Shown in pieces: positions 24,097 to 32,665 of a DNA stretch of 64,000 nt. The DNA is from PFJX01 sp964466195. GTDB taxonomy: Bacteria > Pseudomonadota > Gammaproteobacteria > Burkholderiales > Thiobacillaceae. The stretch is from assembly GCA_964466195.1 (NCBI GenBank), contig CAYXMQ010000009.1, forward strand, positions 1 through 64,000. The letters are read 5' to 3'. How positions within the stretch are numbered: the stretch's first letter is position 1; each line of letters starts with the position of its first letter. The translations under genes were made by a program, and so were the position numbers. The notes beneath the pieces were generated by a model, which was not told where the DNA came from, searched no databases, and worked only from the letters and a program-made list of their open reading frames with translations.

Positions 24097-25362
24097 TCAT
24101 CCTGTGCCGGATGGTTCCCGTGCGCGGCCGTTCAGCCAGGCCAGCGCGCCGGCGCCGGCGACGCGGCCGCTGGCGAAACAGGCGGTAAGCAGATAACCGC
24201 CGGTGGGCGCTTCCCAGTCCAGCATTTCGCCGGCGCAGAACACGCCGGGCAGCGCGTTCAGCATCAGGCCTGCGTCCAGGGCTTCGAAGCGCACGCCGCC
24301 GGCGCTGCTGATGGCTTCATCGAGCGGGCGCGGCGCGATCAGTTTCAGCGGCAAGGCCTTGATCGCGGCGGCCAGCCGCAGCGGGTCGGCGTAGGCGTCG
24401 GCCGGCAACACCTCGCGCAACAGCCCGGCCTTGACGCCGGTGATGCCGGCGCGGCTTTGCAGATGGCTGGACAGCGAACGCGAACCGCGCGGATGCGCGA
24501 CTTCGGCGATGACGCGCTGCAGGGATTTGCCCGGCGCCAGATCGAGCACGACCTGCGCGCTGCCGTCGCCGGCGATGGCGTCGCGGATCGCGGCGGAGGC
24601 GGCGTAAATCAGGCTGCCCTCGACGCCGTTCTCGGTCACCACGCATTCGCCCTGGCGCTGAAAACCGGCAAAGCTCAACGTCACCGACTTCAACGCGTGG
24701 CCGGCAAAGCGGCGGCGAAAGTGTTCGCTCCAGCCCACGTCGAAACCGCAGTTCGACGGTTTCAACGCGGCGACGTCGACGCCGCGCGCCTGCAGCAGCG
24801 GCACCCAGGCGCCGTCCGAGCCGAGGCGGGCCCAGCTGCCGCCGCCCAGCGCCAGGATCACGGCGTCGAATGTCCGCGTCGTTTCGGCGGTCGGGTCGGC
24901 CGGATCGGCGAAGCGCAGCGCGCCTTGTCGGTTCCAGCCCAGCCAGCGCTGCCGGACATGGAAACTCACCCCGGCGGCGCGCAGACGATGCAGCCAGGCG
25001 CGCAACAACGGCGCGGCTTTCATGTCGGCCGGAAACACGCGGCCGGAACTGCCGACGAAGGTGGCGATGCCGAGGCCATGCACCCAGGTGCGCAAAGCGT
25101 CCGGCCCGAACACCTCGAGCAAGGCCTCAATATTCGCCTGGCGCCGGCCGTAGCGTGCGAGGAACGGTGCGCGCGCTTCGGAATGGGTCAGATTCATGCC
25201 GCCTTTGCCGGCAAGCAGGAATTTGCGCCCGACCGACGGCATCGCATCGAACAGATCGACTTTGACGCCCGCCCTGGCGCCGGCCTGGCTCAACACTTCG
25301 GCGGCCATCAGTCCGGCCGGACCGCCGCCGATGACGGCGACGCAGGGAAGGGGGTGCGGCAT
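24097..25362 (-). CDS. NAD(P)/FAD-dependent oxidoreductase (HI0933/TIGR03862-like)
   Basis: The 421-residue flavoprotein shows the FAD dinucleotide-binding motif GGGPAGLMAAEVL at the N-terminus, the family block GRKFLLAGKGGMNLTHSE (about 46-63), a second glycine motif ILALGGGSWARLGSDG and the C-terminal GGYLLTACFASGRVAG. These place it in the HI0933-like group, close to the subfamily seen near TatD genes. The substrate is unknown. The ATG at 25362 overlaps a divergent ATG on the other strand; the TatD gene starts 67 bases away, so the two probably share a promoter region. Confidence 0.85.
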   Translation of the reverse strand: MPHPLPCVAVIGGGPAGLMAAEVLSQAGARAGVKVDLFDAMPSVGRKFLLAGKGGMNLTHSEARAPFLARYGRRQANIEALLEVFGPDALRTWVHGLGIATFVGSSGRVFPADMKAAPLLRAWLHRLRAAGVSFHVRQRWLGWNRQGALRFADPADPTAETTRTFDAVILALGGGSWARLGSDGAWVPLLQARGVDVAALKPSNCGFDVGWSEHFRRRFAGHALKSVTLSFAGFQRQGECVVTENGVEGSLIYAASAAIRDAIAGDGSAQVVLDLAPGKSLQRVIAEVAHPRGSRSLSSHLQSRAGITGVKAGLLREVLPADAYADPLRLAAAIKALPLKLIAPRPLDEAISSAGGVRFEALDAGLMLNALPGVFCAGEMLDWEAPTGGYLLTACFASGRVAGAGALAWLNGRAREPSGTG

Positions 25363-25429
25363 GACGACGACTTGGTCGGGTTGGAGACATGCGATTATCC
25401 TGCTTATCACTCTGAGCCTCTCCCGACTT

Positions 25430-26221
25430 GTGCACGCTGCGCTGCCCCACCCCCTGATCGACACTCACTGCCACCTCGACGCCGGCGAATTTGCCGCCGA
25501 TCGGGATGCCGTCTACCGCCGGGCGCGCGACGCCGGGGTGGCTATCCAGATCATTCCGGCGGTGACGCGCGCCGGTTTCACCTCAGTCGAAGCCGTGTGC
25601 CGCCGCTACCCCGGCTGTTTGCCGGCCTGGGGCATGCACCCGATGTACATCCAGGTGCACCGTGAGGCGCATTTGGCCGATTTGCGCGCCCAGATCGATG
25701 CCTGGCGGCCGCCGGCGATCGGCGAGATCGGGCTGGATCTGTTCGTGCCTGATCTCGACTTTGTCACGCAGGAATATTTTTTCGTCGAACAACTCAAGAT
25801 CGCCCGCGATTTCGATCTGCCGGTGCTGCTGCACTGCCGTCGCGCCAATGATCAGATTCTGAAGCAACTGCGCCGCTTCAAGCTCAAGGGCGGCATCGCC
25901 CACGCCTTCAGCGGCAGTCGGCAGCAGGCCGAGACTTATCTCAAGCTGGGATTCAAGCTCGGTTTCGGCGGCGCCTTCACCTGGACACGGGCGACCAATC
26001 TGCGCGCCTTGGCCGCCGATCTGCCGTTGGACGCCCTCGTGCTGGAAACCGATAGCCCGGACATGCCGCCGGCCTGGATCGGCAACGGAGGCCGCAACGA
26101 ACCGGCCGAAGTCGCGCGCATCGCCGTTTGCCTGGCCGAGTTGCGCGGCATCGATGCGGCGGAAGTCATCCGCCAGACCGGCTCGAATGCACGCCAGGTG
26201 TTGCAGTTGGCGGAGCGATGA
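25430..26221 (+). CDS. TatD family metal-dependent hydrolase
   Basis: The 263-residue TIM-barrel hydrolase has the TatD metal motif DTHCHLD near the N-terminus, GEIGLDL with a catalytic Glu, LHCRRA, HAFSGS and the final ETDSPD metal ligand. Family members are 3'-5' deoxyribonucleases, and the sequence resembles the YjjV branch. I choose GTG 25430, five codons before PHPLIDTHCH, because TatD proteins start right before this motif; an ATG at 25361 in frame would add a hydrophobic leader that the family lacks. It is divergent from the flavoprotein gene. Confidence 0.88.
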   Translation: MHAALPHPLIDTHCHLDAGEFAADRDAVYRRARDAGVAIQIIPAVTRAGFTSVEAVCRRYPGCLPAWGMHPMYIQVHREAHLADLRAQIDAWRPPAIGEIGLDLFVPDLDFVTQEYFFVEQLKIARDFDLPVLLHCRRANDQILKQLRRFKLKGGIAHAFSGSRQQAETYLKLGFKLGFGGAFTWTRATNLRALAADLPLDALVLETDSPDMPPAWIGNGGRNEPAEVARIAVCLAELRGIDAAEVIRQTGSNARQVLQLAER

Positions 26222-26240
26222 AGCCGGCTATCGATTCGGG

Positions 26241-26792
26241 CTATTGATACAGATTCAACGTGAATCGCTCGCCCAGTGCGGCGCGTATCTCCGCCAGAGT
26301 CAGATGGCGCATCAACGCGTTGCCCGGCGCGTTTTGATTGCTCATGCAGGTCAGCGCACGCACGGATTGAAGAGGGTCGCGCAACCGGAACGCGGTCTTG
26401 AAATAAATATGCGTCGGCGAATCGTCGTTGCCCAAACTGACGCGCCGGTTCAGCCAGCCTGACGGACTGACCGGCATTCCAGCGATTGTCTCGATGCTGC
26501 GCGAAATGGCGACGATGGCGAAATCGCCGGGCGCGACGGTCTGGTTTTCAGAACGCACGCTTTCGATTTCGAAGACGCAGAACGGGTCATGTTCCTGCAC
26601 TGCGTTGCGGGCGACGATGCGGCCGTATTGCAGGCGCGCAGTGGCGGCGCCGGCTTCGATGGACAGCGCTTCGCGTAGTTGCAGCGAGCCGAGCTCGCGT
26701 GCGCCGCTGTCCGGCCTGCCGGCGCAGGCGCTCAGCGCGGCCAGGGCAACGAAGTAGGGGAGGGCGAGGTAGAAGGCGGCGAGGCGACGCAT
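26241..26792 (-). CDS. Hypothetical secreted protein, possible lipoprotein
   Basis: The 183-residue product has a hydrophobic N-terminus ending LSACAG, which may be a lipobox (Cys at about 22) or a plain signal peptide. The remainder is a mixed alpha/beta domain with one internal Cys pair candidate (FCVF and LTCMS) and no motif I recognise. It converges on tatD (19-base gap) and is divergent from hslR, with the two starts only 18 bases apart, so its promoter must overlap the hslR gene start. Confidence 0.6.
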   Translation of the reverse strand: MRRLAAFYLALPYFVALAALSACAGRPDSGARELGSLQLREALSIEAGAATARLQYGRIVARNAVQEHDPFCVFEIESVRSENQTVAPGDFAIVAISRSIETIAGMPVSPSGWLNRRVSLGNDDSPTHIYFKTAFRLRDPLQSVRALTCMSNQNAPGNALMRHLTLAEIRAALGERFTLNLYQ

Positions 26793-26810
26793 GCGCGTTA
26801 TCATGCACCC

Positions 26811-27251
26811 ATGTCCCACCGTTCGTCATCCGTTCCATTTGACCCGCCCGCCGCGGCGCGTTTGCGCATCGATAAGTGGCTGTGGGCGGCCCGCTTCTTC
26901 AAGACCCGCGGGCTGGCGCAAGAGGCGGTCGAGGCCGGCCGCGTCCGTCTGCTCCAGGCCGGCGCCGCCGACCATTCGGGTGACCGGGTCAAGGCCAGCC
27001 GTGAGGTGCGCCTGGGCGACGTGCTGCAGATCCAGGTCGGCGATCTGGTCTGGGTCGTCACGCTGCGCGGCCTTTCCGATAAGCGCGGTCCGGCGCCGGT
27101 GGCGCGCGAGCTGTACGAAGAATCGCCGGCCAGTCTGGCGGCGCGCCTGGCGCAGATCGAGACCCGGCGAGTACAGGCGGAACCCAGCCACAGCATCAAG
27201 GGCCGGCCGACCAAGAAGGATCGGCGGCTGATTCATCGTTTCACTGAATAA
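26811..27251 (+). CDS. hslR: Heat shock protein 15, S4-domain RNA-binding protein
   Basis: The 146-residue basic protein opens with an S4 RNA-binding domain (LRIDKWLWAARFFKTRGLAQEAVEAGRVRL at about residues 18-48) and ends with a Lys/Arg-rich tail (GRPTKKDRRLI). Hsp15 recognises stalled 50S subunits carrying peptidyl-tRNA. It is followed after 18 bases by the HemY-like oxidase gene. Confidence 0.92.
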   Translation: MSHRSSSVPFDPPAAARLRIDKWLWAARFFKTRGLAQEAVEAGRVRLLQAGAADHSGDRVKASREVRLGDVLQIQVGDLVWVVTLRGLSDKRGPAPVARELYEESPASLAARLAQIETRRVQAEPSHSIKGRPTKKDRRLIHRFTE

Positions 27252-27269
27252 GGCGTCTAGGCGTTGAGC

Positions 27270-28499
27270 ATGATTGAACAAACTATCGAAACCGTGGACT
27301 GTGTCGTGGTCGGGGCCGGTGTCAGCGGCCTGGTGTCGGCGGCGCGCATGGCGAATGCCGGCCGCCGTGTCCTGGTGCTGGAGGCGTCGCCGCGTGTCGG
27401 TGGCTGCATTCAAAGCTGGCGGCTGCGCGACGAGGTCGAGAATGGCGCCGCAGGAGCGGATTTCTGGCTCGAACTCGGCGCCCACACCGCTTACAACTCC
27501 TACTCGCAATTGCTTGAAGCGTTGCAGCAGCGCGGCCGGCTGGATGACCTGCTGCCGCGCGAAAAACTCGGCTACCGCTTCGTCGGCGCCGATGGCAGGC
27601 TGCAATCGCCGCTCAAGCGGCTGAATTTTTTCCAGGCGGCGCTTTCATTACCGTTCGGCATCGGCAAGGCGAAGCCCGGGCGCAGCGTCGCGGAATGGTT
27701 TGGCGGCCTGCTCGGGCGCGGCAATTATCGGCGTCTGCTGGCTCCGGCTTTCGCGGCTGTTCTGTCGCAGCCGGCGGATGCCTTCCCGGCCGAATGGTTG
27801 TTCCGGCGCAAGCCGCGCATGCAGTCCGCGCCGCGAAAATACAGCTTTCCCGGCGGCTTGCAGGGTCTGCTGGAGGCCCTCGTCGACGGCGCGGCCTATG
27901 CCGTGCGCTATCAGGCCGGCGTCAGTGCGGTGAGCCGGAGCGAGGACGGCTATCGGGTGCAAACCGCCGCCGGGCCGATCGCCTGCCGGCAATTGATTCT
28001 GGCGGTGCCGGTCGATGCCGCCGCCGTCCTGCTGGGTGACGTGCATGCCGACATTGCGCGCGACTTGCAGACTTTCCCGATGTCCAGCAGCGAGGCGCTG
28101 GGCGTGGTGCTGCCGGTCGGCAAGTCCAGTTTGCCGGCGGTGGCAGGCTTGATCGGCGTGGATGACGATTTCTGGTCCGTGGTCACGCGCGATCCGATTC
28201 CGCACGACAATTTGCGCGGTTTCACCTTCCATTTCCGGCCCGGAGGCCTGAGCCTGGAGGCCAAACTGGCCCGCGCCGCGGCGGTGCTGGGCGTATCGGC
28301 GGCCGATTTTCTGCATGTGCGCACGGCGACCAATCGTCTGCCCGCCCCGGGCGTCGAACATCCCCGCCGCGTCGCGGCGATCGACGTCAAGTTGGCGCGC
28401 GAACAGGTGGCCTTGGTCGGCAATTATCTGAATGGCCTGTCCATCGGCGACTGCGCCGAGCGGGCGGCCGGCGAAACGGCGCGTCTGCTGGCTTTGTAG
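27270..28499 (+). CDS. FAD-dependent amine oxidase/HemY-like protoporphyrinogen oxidase
   Basis: The 409-residue flavoprotein has GAGVSGLVSAARMANAG at the N-terminus followed by the ADP-ribose-contacting LEASPRVGG, and a C-terminal FAD-binding GNYLNGLSIGDCAERA that matches the end of HemY-type protoporphyrinogen oxidases. The HemY reaction is six-electron oxidation of protoporphyrinogen IX. The protein is shorter than canonical HemY (about 450-470), so a related amine oxidase is possible. I use ATG 27270; a TTG two codons upstream is in frame. The DJ-1 gene follows after 11 bases. Confidence 0.75.
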   Translation: MIEQTIETVDCVVVGAGVSGLVSAARMANAGRRVLVLEASPRVGGCIQSWRLRDEVENGAAGADFWLELGAHTAYNSYSQLLEALQQRGRLDDLLPREKLGYRFVGADGRLQSPLKRLNFFQAALSLPFGIGKAKPGRSVAEWFGGLLGRGNYRRLLAPAFAAVLSQPADAFPAEWLFRRKPRMQSAPRKYSFPGGLQGLLEALVDGAAYAVRYQAGVSAVSRSEDGYRVQTAAGPIACRQLILAVPVDAAAVLLGDVHADIARDLQTFPMSSSEALGVVLPVGKSSLPAVAGLIGVDDDFWSVVTRDPIPHDNLRGFTFHFRPGGLSLEAKLARAAAVLGVSAADFLHVRTATNRLPAPGVEHPRRVAAIDVKLAREQVALVGNYLNGLSIGDCAERAAGETARLLAL

Positions 28500-28510
28500 A
28501 GGAGCTACCC

Positions 28511-29068
28511 ATGGCAAGTGTATTGATACCTTTGGCCCCCGGTTTTGAAGACCTGGAAGCCGTCACGCTGATCGATCTGCTGCGCCGCGCCGGCATCGAT
28601 GTGGTCACCGCCGGCCTGCAACGCGGCCTCATCCAAGGCAGTCGCGGTACGCGCATCGAACCGGATGCCTATCTCGACGACGTGCTGACGCGCGATTTCA
28701 ATCTCATCGCGCTGCCCGGCGGCCTGCCCGGCGCCGAACATCTGCGCGACGACGCCCGCGTGCAGACGCTGCTCAAAAAAATGGCCGCGGCCGGGCGCTA
28801 CACTACGGCGATCTGCGCTGCACCGATGGCGCTGGCAAAAGCCGGTTTGCTGGACGGCAAGCGGGCCACCGCCTATCCCGGTGTGCTTGATGCGCTCAAA
28901 CTGGCCGATACCCGCAGCAGTCCCGATGCGGTGGTGGTGGATGGCAAAGTAGTGACTTCCCAAGGTCCGGGCACCGCGATGGATTTCGCGTTGACCCTGA
29001 TCGAATTACTGAAAGGCGCTGCGATGCGGCAGCAAGTCGAAGCCGGCCTGGTGCGTCGGTCGGATTAA
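28511..29068 (+). CDS. DJ-1/PfpI family protein
   Basis: The 185-residue protein has the DJ-1 superfamily pattern: APGFEDLEAVTLIDLLRRAG with the acidic Glu15-type residue, ALPGGLPGAEHL and the nucleophile-elbow cysteine in TAICAAPMALA. This matches the ThiJ/YajL branch, described as a glyoxalase, deglycase or chaperone. GAGGAG lies eight bases before the ATG. It lies downstream of the HemY-like gene and upstream of the CBS gene on the same strand, with gaps of 11 and 22 bases, so the three are probably one operon. Confidence 0.9.
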   Translation: MASVLIPLAPGFEDLEAVTLIDLLRRAGIDVVTAGLQRGLIQGSRGTRIEPDAYLDDVLTRDFNLIALPGGLPGAEHLRDDARVQTLLKKMAAAGRYTTAICAAPMALAKAGLLDGKRATAYPGVLDALKLADTRSSPDAVVVDGKVVTSQGPGTAMDFALTLIELLKGAAMRQQVEAGLVRRSD

Positions 29069-29090
29069 TCACCAGCAGGAGGAATGCAGC

Positions 29091-29528
29091 ATGTTGATAC
29101 GTGAAGTGCTTTCAGTAAAAAGCGGTGCGGAAATCATCGGCGTCGATCCCGATGCCTCGCTCGCCGAGGCGGTTCGACTCATGGCCGAACATGACATCGG
29201 CTCGCTCGCGGTATTGCGCGACGGCGCCTTGCTGGGTTTCATCACCGAACGCGGCATCCTGCGCGGCATGCATGCGCACGGTTGGGCGAGCAGCGAGCTG
29301 AAGGTCAGCGAGTTGATGGAAAAGGAACCGCTGGTGGCGAGTCTGGAGGATTCGGTCGATTACGCGCGCGATGTCATGACCAAGAGCCATACCAGCCATC
29401 TGGTCGTGCTCGACGGCGAGACTTTGTCCGGCGTGATTTCCTTTCACGACGTCGCCCGCGCCTGCCTGAAAGAAGCCAACTTCGAGAACTCGCTGCTCAA
29501 GCGCTATATCAAGAACTGGCCGGAGTGA
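29091..29528 (+). CDS. Stand-alone CBS-domain pair protein
   Basis: The 145-residue protein is a Bateman module: CBS 1 (about 15-65, AVRLMAEHDIGSLAVL and GFITERGILR) and CBS 2 (about 75-135, ARDVMTKSHTSHLVVL and GVISFHDV). Such modules bind adenosine nucleotides and regulate other proteins. AGGAGGA is placed seven bases before the ATG, a strong ribosome-binding site. No partner is identified. It converges on rsgA. Confidence 0.9.
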   Translation: MLIREVLSVKSGAEIIGVDPDASLAEAVRLMAEHDIGSLAVLRDGALLGFITERGILRGMHAHGWASSELKVSELMEKEPLVASLEDSVDYARDVMTKSHTSHLVVLDGETLSGVISFHDVARACLKEANFENSLLKRYIKNWPE

Positions 29529-29590
29529 AGGCGGGCCTCGATCCGCCGGTCCGGATGAATCTGCAGCGAAGCCGTGCCGCGGGCTCCGGA

Positions 29591-30538
29591 TCAGGACGCT
29601 AACTGGCTGATCAGGTTCTGATACACCCGCAGCCGGTTAGTCAGCATTTCACCGGCTTGCACGGCTGCCAGCACCGCGCAGCCCGGTTCCTTCAAATGGC
29701 GGCAGTTGTAGAAGCGGCATTGGCCGGCGCGGCTGCGGATTTCCGGGAAGGCGTCCATCAGCGCGGCCTGGGTCAGATGCTGCAGGCCGAATTCCTGCAT
29801 GCCGGGGGAATCGATCAGGTCGCCACCGTCAGGCAAATGAAACAGGCGGGCATGGGTGGTGGTGTGCTTGCCGGCGTCGAGCGCCAGCGAGATTTCGCCG
29901 GTAGCGGCGTTGGCTTCGGGTGCCAGCTTGTTCAGCAATGTGCTCTTGCCGACACCGGATGCGCCGACCAGCACGCTGGTCTTGCCGGCCAGATGTGTTT
30001 GCAGTTCGCTCAGGTCGCCGCGCGCGGAGACGGTGATTTGCGGGTAGCCAAGTTGTGCGTAGGTGTCCAGGCGCTGATGCAGCGCAGCGGTTTCCGGCAG
30101 GTCGGCCTTGTTCAGCACGATCAACACCGGTATCCCGGCGCTCTCGCAGGCGACCAGACAACGTATCAGCAGTTCTTCACGGAAGTAGGGCACCGCAGCG
30201 ACGACGACGACGGCTAGATCGAGATTGGCGGCGATCAGCTTGCTGCGAAAATCGTCGGAGCGGTAGAGCAGGTTCCTGCGTGCGGCGACTTTCTCGATGA
30301 CGCCATTATCGGCATGGGTCAGGTTGAATTCGACCTGATCGCCGCAGACGATGTCGCTTTTCCGGCCGCGCGTGACGCATTCGACGATGTTCGTACCGTC
30401 GTCGACCCGAAAGCGGCGTCCGTGGGCGGCGACGACGCGTCCGGTTTTCAAAGGAACGGGAGCCTGTTCTCCCTCTTCCCCAGCCCCTTCCTCGCTTGCG
30501 GGGGAGGGGAGCTTCGAGCGTCGCGTTGCGACGTTCAT
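29591..30538 (-). CDS. rsgA: Small ribosomal subunit biogenesis GTPase RsgA
   Basis: The 315-residue circularly permuted GTPase matures the 30S subunit. It shows an OB fold (GRVVAAHGRRFRV), the permuted G motifs G4 LNKADL, G1 GASGVGKSTLLN, G3 DSPG, and a zinc finger from C-X4 to H-X-C (GQCRFYNCRHLKEPGC). It is encoded downstream of phhB, starting 13 bases after the phhB stop if the ATG at 30538 is used. The first 30 or so residues come from a GC-rich palindromic repeat; a TTG at 30451 directly before the OB fold is a reasonable alternative start. Confidence 0.93.
   Translation of the reverse strand: MNVATRRSKLPSPASEEGAGEEGEQAPVPLKTGRVVAAHGRRFRVDDGTNIVECVTRGRKSDIVCGDQVEFNLTHADNGVIEKVAARRNLLYRSDDFRSKLIAANLDLAVVVVAAVPYFREELLIRCLVACESAGIPVLIVLNKADLPETAALHQRLDTYAQLGYPQITVSARGDLSELQTHLAGKTSVLVGASGVGKSTLLNKLAPEANAATGEISLALDAGKHTTTHARLFHLPDGGDLIDSPGMQEFGLQHLTQAALMDAFPEIRSRAGQCRFYNCRHLKEPGCAVLAAVQAGEMLTNRLRVYQNLISQLAS
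30463..30511. repeat. Dispersed GC-rich repeat overlapping the rsgA start
   Basis: The stretch contains CTCCCTCTTCCCCAGCCCC followed by a Pro-rich palindrome around CTCGCTTGCGGGGG, a word family found as intergenic filler in many beta- and gammaproteobacteria. Here it lies inside the assigned rsgA frame and would encode a Ser/Pro/Glu-rich N-terminus. Recognised from general familiarity, not from a search. Confidence 0.45.
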
Positions 30539-30551
30539 ATTGAAGCTGCCA

Positions 30552-30896
30552 TTACAGCTCAAACAAGGCGTCGATTTTGGCGGCGCAGATGAAGTCGGAT
30601 TCCGACAGGCCGTTGATCGCGTGAGTGATGTATTCGACTCGGCAGGTGTTGTAGCCCACGGCCAGATCGGGGTGGTGACCTTGCTGATGCGAAACCCAGG
30701 CGACGGCGTTGACGAAAGTCATCGTGACGTAGTGGTCGGCAAATTTGAAATTGCGCCGCAGTTTGCCGTCGACGACCTGCCAGTCTGCGGCGAGCTTGGG
30801 CAGCAGGGCGGCGATTTCGCCGTCGGTCAGCGGCGGGATGCCACCTTCACAGGGTTTGCATTTGCCTTTTGAAAGGTCGCAGAAGGTCTCGCTCAT
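30552..30896 (-). CDS. phhB: Pterin-4a-carbinolamine dehydratase
   Basis: The 114-residue enzyme recycles 4a-hydroxytetrahydrobiopterin formed by phenylalanine hydroxylase. The family core is present: the central GHHPDLAVGYN with catalytic histidines and the preceding MTFVNAVAWVSHQQ helix, and the usual C-terminal THAINGLSESDF. A short Cys-containing head (CDLSKGKCKPCEGG) is common in this family's bacterial branch. No phhA is adjacent. It shares the leftward strand with cytochrome c and rsgA, gaps of 13-16 bases, and probably an operon. Confidence 0.93.
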   Translation of the reverse strand: MSETFCDLSKGKCKPCEGGIPPLTDGEIAALLPKLAADWQVVDGKLRRNFKFADHYVTMTFVNAVAWVSHQQGHHPDLAVGYNTCRVEYITHAINGLSESDFICAAKIDALFEL

Positions 30897-30912
30897 GGTC
30901 GCTGTCCCAAGA

Positions 30913-31230
30913 TCATTTGAATTTGTAGAACTGGCCGTTCAGATACGCTGCCAGATGCAGTTCGTCTTCCGGAAACAGGTTGTTGCCGAGCATCGCATTG
31001 CAGGTGGTGACTTGCTGCGCCAGGGCGGAGGCGCTTTTCACACGGCGGTCGGCGCGGGTGTAAATCTTGCTGCCGTCGCCGCCGAACTTGGTTGCATGGC
31101 AGCCGGCGCATTGTTTGTCGTGCGTGGCTTTGCCGGCCTGGACATTGCCTTTTTCGAAGGGTGCGGCGACAGCGGGCAGCGTCAGCATGGGGGCGGCGGC
31201 GAGCGTCAGAATGAAGGCCAGATTTTTCAT
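30913..31230 (-). CDS. Monohaem cytochrome c
   Basis: The 105-residue precursor has a signal peptide (residues 1-22, cleaved after AVA) and one haem-binding CAGCH (about 42-46). The rest fits a small class I cytochrome c, with a C-terminal helix LHLAAYLNGQFYKF; the distal Met ligand may be in NAMLGNN. It would work in periplasmic electron transfer. Small c-type cytochromes of this kind are often encoded near respiratory or peroxidase genes, but here the neighbours are phhB and an M48 protease. Confidence 0.85.
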   Translation of the reverse strand: MKNLAFILTLAAAPMLTLPAVAAPFEKGNVQAGKATHDKQCAGCHATKFGGDGSKIYTRADRRVKSASALAQQVTTCNAMLGNNLFPEDELHLAAYLNGQFYKFK

Positions 31231-31263
31231 CGGTGATACCTCTCGGGAAACGGTGGCAATGAA

Positions 31264-32538
31264 TCAAGCCTGCACGGTTTGCAGGTTGCGGCTTGGAGTA
31301 TTGTAAGACTCCAATCTTTCAATTCGTTCGACCGCTTTCGGGTGGCTGTCGTAAAACAACGAAAAGAGCGGGTCCGGGGTCAATGTCGCGGCGTTGTCGC
31401 GGTACAGCCGCACCAGCGCGGATATCAGGTGGCCGGGATGGGTGAGTTGGGCGGCGAAGGCGTCGGCTTCGAATTCGTGCTTGCGCGAATACAGACTCAT
31501 CAGCGGCGAGAGCGGAAACAGGAACACCGGCAGCGCCAGGAAGAACAGCGCCAGCGCGCTGGCATCGGACTGACTGGCTACGCCCAGGCCTTGGTAGAAC
31601 CAGCTCGCTTCCTTCAGCATGGCGAGCAGCGCCAGCATGACCAGGCTCAACACGAACATCAGCCCGATGCGCTTGATGATATGGCGGTGTTTGAAATGGC
31701 CTAGCTCATGCGCCAGCACGGCTTCGATCTGCTCCGGCGTCAGTTGCGACAACAGCGTGTCGTAGAACACGATGCGCTTGTTCTTGCCCAGGCCGGTGAA
31801 GTAGGCGTTGCCGTGGCTGGAACGGCGCGACCCGTCCATCACGAAGACGCCGCTGGCATGAAAGCCGGCGCGCGCGAGCAGGTCTTCGATACGCTGTTTC
31901 AGGCTGGCGTCGGCCAGCGGCGAGAACTTGTTGAACAGCGGCGCGATGACGGTGGGGTAGACGGTCAGGATCAGCAGGTTGAAACCCATCCAGACGGCCC
32001 ACACCCATAGCCACCAGGCGTCGCCCATGATGCCCATCAGCCAGAGCACAAGCAGGATCAACGGGCCGCCGAGGACGAGGCCGAGCAGGGTTTGCTTGAC
32101 CAGATCGACGAAAAAGCCGGCCGGCGTCTGTCGATTGAAGCCGAAGCGACTTTCGATGCGGAACTGGCGGTAGAAACTGAGCGGCAACTCGACCGCACCG
32201 CTGATCAGCGTCAGCCCCAGCAATACGCCGACGCCGGCCAACAGCGGCTGGGAAATCGCTCCGGCCAGACTGTCATGCAGCCATTGCAGGCCGCCGCCGA
32301 GCGTGAAGGCGTACAGCAAGGCGCCCTCCAGGACGAGGTTGAACAGGCCGACGCGGGCTTTGGCCTGCGTGTAGGCGGCGGCTTTCTGGTGTTCAGCCAG
32401 CGGAATGCTGTCGGCGAACGCGCTGGGCGGAGCGTCACGGTGCAACCAGACATGGCGCATCTGGCGTAGCAGCAACCACAGTTTGAGGCCGAAGGCGATG
32501 CAGAAGGCGGCTAAAAAAACGCTTTGAAATGAAGGCAT
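31264..32538 (-). CDS. M48 family metallopeptidase (Ste24/HtpX-like)
   Basis: The 424-residue membrane protease has several hydrophobic helices (about 7-27, 64-110, 145-200, 300-345) and the zinc motif HELGHFKHRH, with the third ligand Glu in RKHEFEADAFA. This is the CAAX-protease-1 (Ste24) branch of M48, which handles misfolded or clogging membrane proteins. The start at 32538 is preferred since the upstream frame extends into the divergent promoter region of orn. It transcribes leftward toward the cytochrome gene (34-base gap). Confidence 0.92.
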   Translation of the reverse strand: MPSFQSVFLAAFCIAFGLKLWLLLRQMRHVWLHRDAPPSAFADSIPLAEHQKAAAYTQAKARVGLFNLVLEGALLYAFTLGGGLQWLHDSLAGAISQPLLAGVGVLLGLTLISGAVELPLSFYRQFRIESRFGFNRQTPAGFFVDLVKQTLLGLVLGGPLILLVLWLMGIMGDAWWLWVWAVWMGFNLLILTVYPTVIAPLFNKFSPLADASLKQRIEDLLARAGFHASGVFVMDGSRRSSHGNAYFTGLGKNKRIVFYDTLLSQLTPEQIEAVLAHELGHFKHRHIIKRIGLMFVLSLVMLALLAMLKEASWFYQGLGVASQSDASALALFFLALPVFLFPLSPLMSLYSRKHEFEADAFAAQLTHPGHLISALVRLYRDNAATLTPDPLFSLFYDSHPKAVERIERLESYNTPSRNLQTVQA

Positions 32539-32665
32539 TAGGTAACTTGTGGTGAGGTTGTGCGGGCGATTTTGCCATAAACTGTGCCACAATACCCCGC
32601 CGTAAAATCCGCGCCGCCGCAGCGGCTTTGCTCGTCCATACACAGGTCAATACAGGTCAAAACGC

